Part shown: in pieces, positions 23,257 through 30,595 of the stretch
How the letters are laid out: each line of letters begins with the position of its first letter
Position numbering within the stretch: the first letter of the stretch is position 1
NCBI RefSeq assembly: GCF_001997345.1
Contig: NZ_CP019606.1
Coordinates: 2,232,001 to 2,296,000, forward strand
Direction of reading: 5' to 3'
Origin: Tessaracoccus aquimaris
GTDB lineage: Bacteria; Actinomycetota; Actinomycetes; Propionibacteriales; Propionibacteriaceae
Length of the DNA: 64,000 nucleotides
Notes under the pieces: generated by a model
What the model was told of the DNA's origin: nothing
Seen by the model: the letters and a program-made list of their open reading frames with translations, nothing else
Databases searched by the model: none
Translations under genes and position numbers: made by a program

Positions 23257-26200
23257 TTACGGCTTGCCCGCCTTCACCTCGATCGGCACGGTGACCGTGC
23301 TGGTGTTGCCGAAGGCGTCAGTGGCGGTGGCCACGATCTCATAGCGGCCCGGCTTGGAGACCTTGCCGGTCACCACCACGCTTCCGTCCGCCCGCTTGGT
23401 CGCCGTGAAGTGCTTCGGCACCTGCACGTCGAGGGTGACGGGCCCGGACAGGTCGGTCGAGGCGAAGGTCACCGGGGTGGCCGTCGTGCCGGGGCGCAGC
23501 GTCTGCGGCGTGGGCGGCGTCGCGGTCAGCGTCGGGCCGGTGGTGTCGGCGACGGTGATCGTCACGTCCTGGTGGGCGAGGTTGCCGTACCAGTCCACGG
23601 CGTCGAAACCGATCACGTGGGTGCCGAGCGCCGGGGTGCCTGACAGCACGCCGCCCGCATACGACATCCCCTCGGGCAGCGGCGTGGTGAGCCGCAGCGT
23701 GACGGGCGAATCGTCGGTCACCGCGACGGTGATCGGCTCGAGTTCGGAGCCGAGTTCGACCGCGACCTCGGCGCTCGGCGTGACCGTGAAGACGGGGGCC
23801 ATCGTGTCGCGGACGAGTTCGCCGCCCGCGACCTTCAGGCGCTGTTCGACGGTGTTACCGGAGTAGTCCGTCACCGTGACGATGACCGTCCCGTTGGCCG
23901 CTGGCAGGTTGCGGATGTTCTGCAGGCCGCGGTTCGAGTTGTCGCCGCGCTTGGCGGTGACGAGGGTCGTCTCGGCGCCGGCCTCCGTGGCGAACTTCAC
24001 CGACAGCTTCCACCAGTCCTTCGGGGAGGGCGTGTGCAGCGCAAGCTTCTGGCCAGCGAGCGTGAAGTCGCTCAACGGCATCGGCTCCGCCTTGGTGTCA
24101 CGCGTCGCGCCGCGCACCGCGACACCGGGGCCGTCGCCCGCGGTCACCGTCGCGACGAAGGAGTAGCCCTCTGCGACGGGGACGGGAACGGTGGCCGACC
24201 CGTCGGCGCACGGCACGGAGGCGCCGTATGGCTGGTCGTCGATGTTGTCCTTGGCGATGTCGAGAAGCGACAGGTCGACGCGGCAGGTCTTCCCCGCGCT
24301 GCCTCCCGGCGTCCAGGTCAGGGTGACCTCGCCAGCCTTTGCTGCCTGGGTGAGCAGGCCGGACGCCGAGGCAGCCTCTGCCACGGTGACCTTGGAGGGC
24401 TGGCCCGAGAAGTCGAACGAGACTGTTGCGGGCTCGGAGACCGCGCCGCCGTGGCCGATCGCGCGGAGTTCGTAGCCGACCACGCCGTCGGTCGGTGCGA
24501 CCTTCGCGTAAGCGAGTGCCGCATAGCCGGTGTAGATGTGGCGGGCGGTGCCGTCGGCGGCGATGGCGGTCAGCTCGTAGCGGTCGACGGAGTCGAAGCC
24601 CGCCGCGTCCCACGTCAGTTCGGCCTGGCCGTCTGAGTAGGCGTGCGTGATCGACAGGCCGGCGGGCTTGGCCGGCGCCTTCGCGCCCGCCGTGACGCCG
24701 ATGGCGCCGACGTTGATCTGGTAGCCGGAGGCGGCGTCGAACTGCAGGCCGATCGTCGCGATCTTGCGGCCCGCGAACTGCGCGAGGTCGACGTTGCTGG
24801 TCGTCCAGTCCCCGGCGGCCGTGGTGTCGGGCAGGTCGACGGGGACGACCTGGTCAGGGGCGTCGGCGAAGATCAGCGCCGCGCGCATGGCTGCGCTGTC
24901 GGAGGAGGTCTTCTTGAAGGTGAGGCTGAGCTTGGACGAGTCCTCGACGGTCAGGTCGGTCTTGAACAGGCGAAGTGTGGTGGGGGCGCTCAGGTCGCCG
25001 TGGACCACGAGCGAGCTGCCGCCCTCGTAGCCGCCGACCTGAGTGAACGTCGGTGCGACCTCGGTGCCGGCGGTCGACTTGTTGGTCAGGGTATCGCCGT
25101 AGTCGAAGTCGACCTTGGGTCGGGCGCCCTCGGTGTCGACCCACCACTGCCAGCTCGGCAGCAGCGACTGGGAGTCGATCGCGGTCCACTCGCCGTCGGT
25201 GGCCTTTCCCTGGCTGAACCACTGCATGCCGTGGCCGGTGTTGAAGGTCGAGGAGAACTCGGTGCCTCCGATGACGGAGCGCTCGGGGGTGAAGTCGGCG
25301 ACGCCGACCCAGCCGGAGGCGTTCTTGACACCCACGTCTGCGCGGGCGAAGCCTGCCTTCGTGCCGGTGTCGCGCGGGTTCTGTTTGACGCCGGAGAAGT
25401 ACATCCGCTCACGTTCGGCGATCATCCACTGGAACTCGTCCTGCTGCATCAGCGGCAGGTCCTTGGTCAGGGCGGGGATCTTGACGTCGTCGTCAAGGCC
25501 GCGCTGGTAGTAGTCGCTGGGGGTGAACAGCGCGACGCTGCCGCGCGGGCTCTTGGTGCCGGGCGCGTACAGGTTGGGAAGCATGCTCGAGGAGGTGTGC
25601 GAGCCGCTGAACTTCGCCTGGTTGGCCTCGACGCCGAAGAAGACCTCCTTGTAGGGGTCGACGTCGTTGGCCGCCGCGTAGGAGAGCGCCTGGTTGACCG
25701 AGTAGGGCCATCCGTAGTTGACGAACACTGAGTCGTGGATCTGGCCGTTGGTCTCGTCGGAGAGCCACTCCTTCTTGGCGGCGTTGAAAGTGCTGTTGGT
25801 GTCGTACCACTGCGTGTAGAGGCCCTGGGCGGTCAGCCATGCCATGAACGGCTTGAACTCGGAGTCGTCGCCGCCCTCCTCCTGGTTGAGGAAGTAGCCG
25901 TCGAAGCCGTAGTACTCGGCCATCTCCTTCAGCTTCTGCGCGATCACGTAGCCGTGCGAGTTCGGATCCTTGTCGAAGGACTCCTTGAAGGTCTGGCCGG
26001 GGCGGAACGCGGGGTCGAAGTAGATGGTGGCGATGGATTTCACGCCATTGCGGTGGGCGGCGTTGGTGTAGGCGGGGTTCGGGATGTTGACGATGCCGAA
26101 CTCGAAGCCGCGGTTGCGCCAGTCGGAGGTCGCCGGGTCGTACAGGCTGGACGGCGTGCTCGCGGTCGCGGCGCCATGCCAAGGGCTGAAGTAGTCGACG

Positions 26201-26571
26201 TACTGCCAGAAGTTGAGGGTGTGGTTGGCGAAATCGTTGTTGACCATGGGGGTGTCGAAGAAGGCATTGCCGTAGTCACCCTGCATGAGCATGACCTCGG
26301 CCTTGCCGTCGAGGGTCGGGTTGGCCTGGGTGGCTTGCAGCGGGGCGATCCGCTGCTGAAGCGGTATAGCAGAACGCAGGTATTCCGAGTAGGGGTCCGT
26401 CTCGGGCGACCAGTCCTTGATCTCCTGCAGGCGGTATCCGGAGAAGCGCGGCTGGGCCGACGCGATCTCCTTGGAGCCGATGGCCGGGACGCTGTCCGCG
26501 GCTTGCGCGGCGGAGATCCCGATTCCGATCAGCAGCGAGCCCGCGGCGACGCTGGCGATGGCACGTCTCAT
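23257..26571 (-). CDS. Secreted GH85 endo-beta-N-acetylglucosaminidase
   Basis: The 1104-residue protein cleaves the GlcNAc-beta-1,4-GlcNAc core of N-linked glycans (ENGase family). It starts with a signal peptide (MRRAIASVAAGSLLIGIGISAAQA). The GH85 barrel spans about 40-400; the key motif is GFDGYFLN229QE231EGG, giving the Asn/Glu pair used in substrate-assisted catalysis. Other marks are LNFWQYVDYFSPWHG and KSIATIYFDP. A carbohydrate-binding-like beta domain (about 470-620), fibronectin/Ig-like regions and C-terminal bacterial Ig-like repeats (about 915-1100) follow. No LPXTG anchor is seen, so it is probably secreted free. ATG 26571 follows AGAGAGG. The open frame extends far upstream but only as a shadow. 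Confidence 0.92.
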   Translation of the reverse strand: MRRAIASVAAGSLLIGIGISAAQAADSVPAIGSKEIASAQPRFSGYRLQEIKDWSPETDPYSEYLRSAIPLQQRIAPLQATQANPTLDGKAEVMLMQGDYGNAFFDTPMVNNDFANHTLNFWQYVDYFSPWHGAATASTPSSLYDPATSDWRNRGFEFGIVNIPNPAYTNAAHRNGVKSIATIYFDPAFRPGQTFKESFDKDPNSHGYVIAQKLKEMAEYYGFDGYFLNQEEGGDDSEFKPFMAWLTAQGLYTQWYDTNSTFNAAKKEWLSDETNGQIHDSVFVNYGWPYSVNQALSYAAANDVDPYKEVFFGVEANQAKFSGSHTSSSMLPNLYAPGTKSPRGSVALFTPSDYYQRGLDDDVKIPALTKDLPLMQQDEFQWMIAERERMYFSGVKQNPRDTGTKAGFARADVGVKNASGWVGVADFTPERSVIGGTEFSSTFNTGHGMQWFSQGKATDGEWTAIDSQSLLPSWQWWVDTEGARPKVDFDYGDTLTNKSTAGTEVAPTFTQVGGYEGGSSLVVHGDLSAPTTLRLFKTDLTVEDSSKLSLTFKKTSSDSAAMRAALIFADAPDQVVPVDLPDTTAAGDWTTSNVDLAQFAGRKIATIGLQFDAASGYQINVGAIGVTAGAKAPAKPAGLSITHAYSDGQAELTWDAAGFDSVDRYELTAIAADGTARHIYTGYAALAYAKVAPTDGVVGYELRAIGHGGAVSEPATVSFDFSGQPSKVTVAEAASASGLLTQAAKAGEVTLTWTPGGSAGKTCRVDLSLLDIAKDNIDDQPYGASVPCADGSATVPVPVAEGYSFVATVTAGDGPGVAVRGATRDTKAEPMPLSDFTLAGQKLALHTPSPKDWWKLSVKFATEAGAETTLVTAKRGDNSNRGLQNIRNLPAANGTVIVTVTDYSGNTVEQRLKVAGGELVRDTMAPVFTVTPSAEVAVELGSELEPITVAVTDDSPVTLRLTTPLPEGMSYAGGVLSGTPALGTHVIGFDAVDWYGNLAHQDVTITVADTTGPTLTATPPTPQTLRPGTTATPVTFASTDLSGPVTLDVQVPKHFTATKRADGSVVVTGKVSKPGRYEIVATATDAFGNTSTVTVPIEVKAGKP

Positions 26572-26625
26572 GGGGTGAACCTCTCTGTTCAGGGAGGAGG
26601 AGGAAACCCCCTCTTGAAGGCAGAT

Positions 26626-26641
26626 ACTAAAGCGATTTAGT
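26626..26641. promoter_or_regulatory. LacI-type operator candidate upstream of GH85 gene
   Basis: The 16-bp near-perfect palindrome ACTAAAGCGATTTAGT has a central CG, the form recognised by LacI-family repressors. It lies 55 bases upstream of the GH85 start codon in a 252-base divergent gap shared with the LtrA-like gene. No LacI-family gene is present in the window. Confidence 0.5.
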
Positions 26642-26823
26642 TCTGATGGGAAGGGGCTGCCGGAAACCGGGCGGCCGACATGCCCAACCTGCGCCTCGCG
26701 TCGCCGAGCCCGCTCGAGCGACCGCCGGCGGTCGGCGCCGCCCCGGGCCTCCCCGATCGACACGCGCCGCCAGAGTTGCGGTACAGCGCCTCTGTCGCGT
26801 GACGGGATGGCACAGTTTTCCCC

Positions 26824-27972
26824 GTGAAAGACGCAGCGACAACGGCAGATCGTGAACGCGACCACTCGGGAATCGAGTGGCTGGAACTCTTCTTCGACCT
26901 GATGGGGGCGGCGGCTGTTGCGGTGTTCGTCGACGGCCTGCTGACCGGCGCCGATGCGGCGAACCTCGGCATCTTCCTCGTGCTGTTCAGTACCGGATGG
27001 TTCGCCTGGACCCTGGTGGTCATGTATGTGGACCTGGCCGCCGAGAGGACGGCGACCCGCGCTGTCGTCTTGGCGATGGTGCTGCTCGGAGTGATGGCGG
27101 CCACCTCGCCCCTGCACTTCACTGGGCGCGCCAACGCGTTCGCCATCGCGTTCATCGCGCTGCGACTGATGATCGCGGCCGGGGCGCGCAACACCGGCCG
27201 CAGGCTGGTCAACGACCCGATGCTGCTCCAGGCGGGCAGCGTGACGGCGCCCTGGATCGTGTCGTTGTGGGTCGCGACCCCCGGCAAGTACTGGCTGTGG
27301 GGGCTCGGGGTCCTCGTCGACATGGGGGTGCTGGCCATCCGCACCGGGCGACGGCAACGCCACCCCCGGGTCAACGACCGCCGTCTGCGCAGGCGCCTGC
27401 GGGCCTGGGCCGACAACGAGGCGGTGACGGTTGACGCGGAGCATCTGGGCGAGCGACTCGGGCTGGTGTGGCTGATCCTGCTCGGCACGATCGCCAGCAC
27501 CCTTGTGCTTGACGCGGCCCGTAGCGACTGGGACCCGCCGTTCGTGGCGACCGTGCTGGCGGGCTTCGCGATCCTGCTTCTGATGTTCGTCCTGGGCTTC
27601 TCGGGCCCGCCCGCGCTGCGTCCGCACAACGCGCTCGGCAGGCGTTCTCCCCGGATCGGGCTGTCGATCCACCTGTGGACGATGCTCTCGATCGCGTTCG
27701 CAGCGGTCGGGATCGGCGCCGCGATCGCCGAACCGCTGGATCCGGTGCCGCTGCTGTTGCGGGCGCTCCTTGGCCTTGGCCTGGGCGGCTATCTGCTAGC
27801 GGTGGCGACCGCTCGCGCGACGGATGGGGCCGCTGCGACCCCGCTCTGGCCGGTGACGGGGGCAGCGGCGGCGGCGTGTCTCGCGGCGGGTGTCCTGCCC
27901 GTGCCGGGGGTAGCGGCCCTTGCCATCGGGACCCTCGCCCTTGCCGTCGGCGTGGTCAGCGTTCCGCGCTGA
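26824..27972 (+). CDS. LtrA-like (low temperature requirement A) membrane protein
   Basis: The 382-residue protein has about ten membrane segments and the LtrA-type N-terminal motif WLELFFDLMGAAAVAVFVDGLL (about 18-40), followed by GWFAWTLVVMYVDLAAERTATRAVVLAMVLLGVMAATSPLHF. LtrA-family proteins are widespread membrane proteins of unknown biochemical role. GTG 26824 is the start. The 3' end overlaps the convergent CDF gene by 17 bases. Confidence 0.85.
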   Translation: MKDAATTADRERDHSGIEWLELFFDLMGAAAVAVFVDGLLTGADAANLGIFLVLFSTGWFAWTLVVMYVDLAAERTATRAVVLAMVLLGVMAATSPLHFTGRANAFAIAFIALRLMIAAGARNTGRRLVNDPMLLQAGSVTAPWIVSLWVATPGKYWLWGLGVLVDMGVLAIRTGRRQRHPRVNDRRLRRRLRAWADNEAVTVDAEHLGERLGLVWLILLGTIASTLVLDAARSDWDPPFVATVLAGFAILLLMFVLGFSGPPALRPHNALGRRSPRIGLSIHLWTMLSIAFAAVGIGAAIAEPLDPVPLLLRALLGLGLGGYLLAVATARATDGAAATPLWPVTGAAAAACLAAGVLPVPGVAALAIGTLALAVGVVSVPR

Positions 27973-28882
27973 CGGCGCACGCCTCGTCGTCGCCGTGCGC
28001 GCTGGGGCCCTCGAGTTGGAAGGTCGTGTGCGCCACCTCGAAGTGCTCCGCGACGCAGGCGCGGACCTCGGCGAGGATGCCCTGGGCGTGGCCGTCGTGG
28101 AAGCAGGAGTCGGCGACCACGACGTGCGCCGTCAGCACCGGGAGCCCGGTGGCGACCGTCGAGGCGTGCAGGTCGTGCACCTCGATCACGTGGTCGACCT
28201 CGACGAGGTGGGCGCGCAGTTCGTCGAGGTCGAGCCCTTCGGGGGTGAACTCCATCAGCACCCTGGTCGTCTCGCGGAGGATGACGAAGGCCCTTGGCAG
28301 GATCAGCGCTGCGATCAGCAGGCCCGCGAGCGCGTCGGCGCGCTGGAACCCTGTGGTGGCGATCACCACGGCGGCCACGATCACGCCGAGCGAGCCGAGC
28401 GCGTCGTTGAGCACCTCGAGGAACGCCGCGCGCATATTGAGGTTGGCGTCGCGGCCACCGTGCAGCACGAGGAGGCCGACGAGGTTTGCCGCGAGCCCGA
28501 TGATGCCGAAGACCAGCAACTCCCCCGCCGGCACCTCGGGCGGGCTGACCAACCGCTGCACGCCCTCGATCACGGCGTAGACGCCGACGCCGAGCAGCAG
28601 CGCCGCCTGGCCGAGCGCCGCCATCACCTCGATGCGACGGAAGCCCCACGTCCTGCGGTCGTTCGCAGGACGCAGCATCAGCGTCGCGGCGATCAGCGCG
28701 ACGATCAGCCCGGACAGGTCCGTGACTGCGTGCACTGTGTCGGTCAGAAGCGCGAGGCTGCCCGTGATGATCGACCCCACGAACTGGGCCACCACGATGA
28801 CGCCCGTGATCGCGACGACCAACCCGAGGCGGCGGCGATGGTCGGGGGTCACGGGACCGGCATGGGCGTGGTCGTGCGCCAT
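27956..28882 (-). CDS. Cation diffusion facilitator (CzcD-like metal efflux)
   Basis: The 308-residue transporter has a His-containing N-terminus (MAHDHAHAG), six membrane segments and a C-terminal cytoplasmic metal-binding domain. The CDF core is SIITGSLALLTDTVHAVTDLSGLIVALIA (His/Asp in helix 2) and RAAFLEVLNDALGSLGVIVAAVVIATTG (Asn/Asp in helix 5). It exports Zn2+, Cd2+ or similar ions in exchange for protons. The HD-ND ligand pattern suggests zinc/cadmium type. ATG 28882 overlaps the stop of the ArsR regulator gene (ATGA), so both are one operon. Confidence 0.93.
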   Translation of the reverse strand: MAHDHAHAGPVTPDHRRRLGLVVAITGVIVVAQFVGSIITGSLALLTDTVHAVTDLSGLIVALIAATLMLRPANDRRTWGFRRIEVMAALGQAALLLGVGVYAVIEGVQRLVSPPEVPAGELLVFGIIGLAANLVGLLVLHGGRDANLNMRAAFLEVLNDALGSLGVIVAAVVIATTGFQRADALAGLLIAALILPRAFVILRETTRVLMEFTPEGLDLDELRAHLVEVDHVIEVHDLHASTVATGLPVLTAHVVVADSCFHDGHAQGILAEVRACVAEHFEVAHTTFQLEGPSAHGDDEACAVSAER

Positions 28883-29238
28883 CACGCGACCTCCGGCCGC
28901 ATCAACTGGCTGCACAGGCTGACGCGCGCCCCGGTCGCGTCGAGGAGGTGCTGCGCCGCGCACAGCACGCCCGCGAGGTCGTCGGCGTCCGCGAGGCCGT
29001 ACCAGGAGGCCCTACCCTCGGCGCGCAGGGTGACGAGCCCGCATTCCAGCAGGCAACTGAGGTGCTTGCTGACGGTCGACTGGGCGATGCCGAGGTGCTC
29101 GACGAGGTCGCGCACCCGGTGCTCGCCGGTCGAGAGGTGCTGCAGGATGACCAGCCGCGACGGCTCGGCCAGCGCGTGGAACAGTCGCGCGAAGACCGCG
29201 GAGGCCTCGCGGTCCTCACCGCTCACTTGAATCGCCAT
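28882..29238 (-). CDS. ArsR-family metalloregulator, CmtR-like
   Basis: The 118-residue winged-helix repressor has ALAEPSRLVILQHLSTGEHRVRDLVEHLGIAQSTVSKHLSCLLECGLVTLRAEGRASWYGL. Two cysteines, C62 and C66, lie in the recognition-helix segment (HLSC-x3-C) and a third, C109, is near the C-terminus. CmtR, the mycobacterial Cd/Pb sensor, uses Cys57, Cys61 and Cys102 in the same arrangement. The regulator therefore likely senses Cd2+ or Pb2+ and derepresses the overlapping CDF exporter gene. ATG 29238 is the start. Confidence 0.88.
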   Translation of the reverse strand: MAIQVSGEDREASAVFARLFHALAEPSRLVILQHLSTGEHRVRDLVEHLGIAQSTVSKHLSCLLECGLVTLRAEGRASWYGLADADDLAGVLCAAQHLLDATGARVSLCSQLMRPEVA

Positions 29239-29265
29239 ACGTCGATGGTATCGCTTGATGGCGAT
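29231..29265. promoter_or_regulatory. Candidate operator at the ArsR start
   Basis: The octamer ATCGCCAT at 29231-29238 is an exact inverted repeat of ATGGCGAT at 29258-29265, and ATCGC-TTGATG-GCGAT forms a second, inner symmetry. The region spans the start codon of the ArsR gene and the short gap to the MFS gene, a usual place for autoregulation. The evidence is symmetry and position only. Confidence 0.35.
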
Positions 29266-29315
29266 GCAATTCCACCCCCGCTCCCAGGCCGTCGCGAAGC
29301 CACTAGGGTTGCGCC

Positions 29316-30593
29316 ATGCCTGCCGCCCCCGTTGGACGCCGACTCTGGTTCTGGGTGGTGGTCCTTGGCCTCACGGGGCAACTCGCCTGGACCCTCGAGA
29401 ACATGTACCTGAACGTGTTCGTGTACAACACGATCACCGACGACCCCAACGTGCTGGCCACGCTTGTCGCCGCCTCGGCGATCGCCGCGACCGTCGCCAC
29501 CTTCGTCGCGGGCGCCTGGTCGGACCGGCGCGGCAGTCGCACGCCGTTCATCGCGGCCGGCTACGTGCTGTGGGGCGCGAGCACCGCCGCCTTCGGGCTG
29601 ATCGACGTGCACACCGCGGCGCTGCTGTTCCCAGCGGTCAACGCGGTCGTCGTCGCGATCGTGGCGATCGTGGCGCTGGACTGCCTGATGAGCGCGCTGG
29701 GCGCGACCGCCAACGACGCGGCGTTCAACGCCTGGGTGACCGACTCCACCAGCGAGTCGAACCGCGGCAAGGTCGACGGGGTGCTCGCGACCTTCCCGCT
29801 GCTCGCGATGCTGATCATCTTCGGCGCGCTCGATCCGCTCACGCAACAGGGCCACTGGCTCGCCTTCTTCGGCATCCTGGGCGGCGCGACGGCCGTCGTC
29901 GGCGTGCTCGCGGCGCTGTTCCTGCGCGATACGACCACGCCGAGGCCGAGCGGTTCCTACCTGTCGACGCTGATCAACGGGCTGCGGCCGTCCACCATGC
30001 GGGAGCGCCCCAAGCTCTACATCGCGCTTGCCGCGTGGGCGGTGCTCGGCACCAGCACCCAGGTGTTCCTGCCCTACCTGATCATCTACGTGCAGCGCTA
30101 CCTGCGCATCGACGGCTACCCGATCGTGCTGGCCTCCGTCCTGATCGGCGCGGCGATCCTGAGCGTGCTCGGCGGCCGGGTCCTCGACCGGGTCGGTGCG
30201 ACACGCGCGATCCTGCCCGTGATGGGAGGCTACGTCGTCGGGCTGCTCGGCATGTTCCTGGCGCGCGGCATGGTGCAGGTGATCGTCGTCGGCATCGTCA
30301 TGATGGGCGGCTTCATGCTGGCGGTCGCCGCGCTGTCCGCGACGGTGCGCAACCTGACCCCGGAGGGGCGTGCCGGCGAGGTGCAGGGGCTGCGTATGGT
30401 GGCGGTAGTGCTGATCCCGATGGTGGTCGGCCCGTTCATCGGCGCCGCCGTCATCCGGGGCGCCAACGAGACCTACGTCGACCTGGGCGTGACCAGGCAG
30501 GTCCCGACCCCTTGGATCTTCGTGGCGGCCGCCGTGGTGGCCGTGTTCATCGTCATACCCGTGCGGCTTCTCGGCCGCCGACAGGAGGCCTGA
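29316..30593 (+). CDS. MFS transporter, probable sugar/glycoside carrier
   Basis: The 425-residue protein has 12 predicted membrane helices. It begins RLWFWVVVLGLTGQLAWTLENMYLNVFVYNTI, has the MFS loop SDRRGSRTPFI between helices 2 and 3, and a second half starting KLYIALAAWAVLGTSTQVFLPYLIIYVQRYL. The layout is closest to cation-coupled glycoside (GPH-like) carriers, and the downstream gene, two bases away, is a GH2 glycosidase, so uptake of a glycoside that the enzyme then cleaves is likely. ATG 29316 is the start. Confidence 0.85.
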   Translation: MPAAPVGRRLWFWVVVLGLTGQLAWTLENMYLNVFVYNTITDDPNVLATLVAASAIAATVATFVAGAWSDRRGSRTPFIAAGYVLWGASTAAFGLIDVHTAALLFPAVNAVVVAIVAIVALDCLMSALGATANDAAFNAWVTDSTSESNRGKVDGVLATFPLLAMLIIFGALDPLTQQGHWLAFFGILGGATAVVGVLAALFLRDTTTPRPSGSYLSTLINGLRPSTMRERPKLYIALAAWAVLGTSTQVFLPYLIIYVQRYLRIDGYPIVLASVLIGAAILSVLGGRVLDRVGATRAILPVMGGYVVGLLGMFLARGMVQVIVVGIVMMGGFMLAVAALSATVRNLTPEGRAGEVQGLRMVAVVLIPMVVGPFIGAAVIRGANETYVDLGVTRQVPTPWIFVAAAVVAVFIVIPVRLLGRRQEA

Positions 30594-30595
30594 AG

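Noticed and set aside
23257..27672. Extension of the GH85 frame to 1471 residues
   Set aside because: The upstream part is Arg/His/Gln-rich shadow coding opposite LtrA; a signal peptide and RBS mark the true start at 26571.
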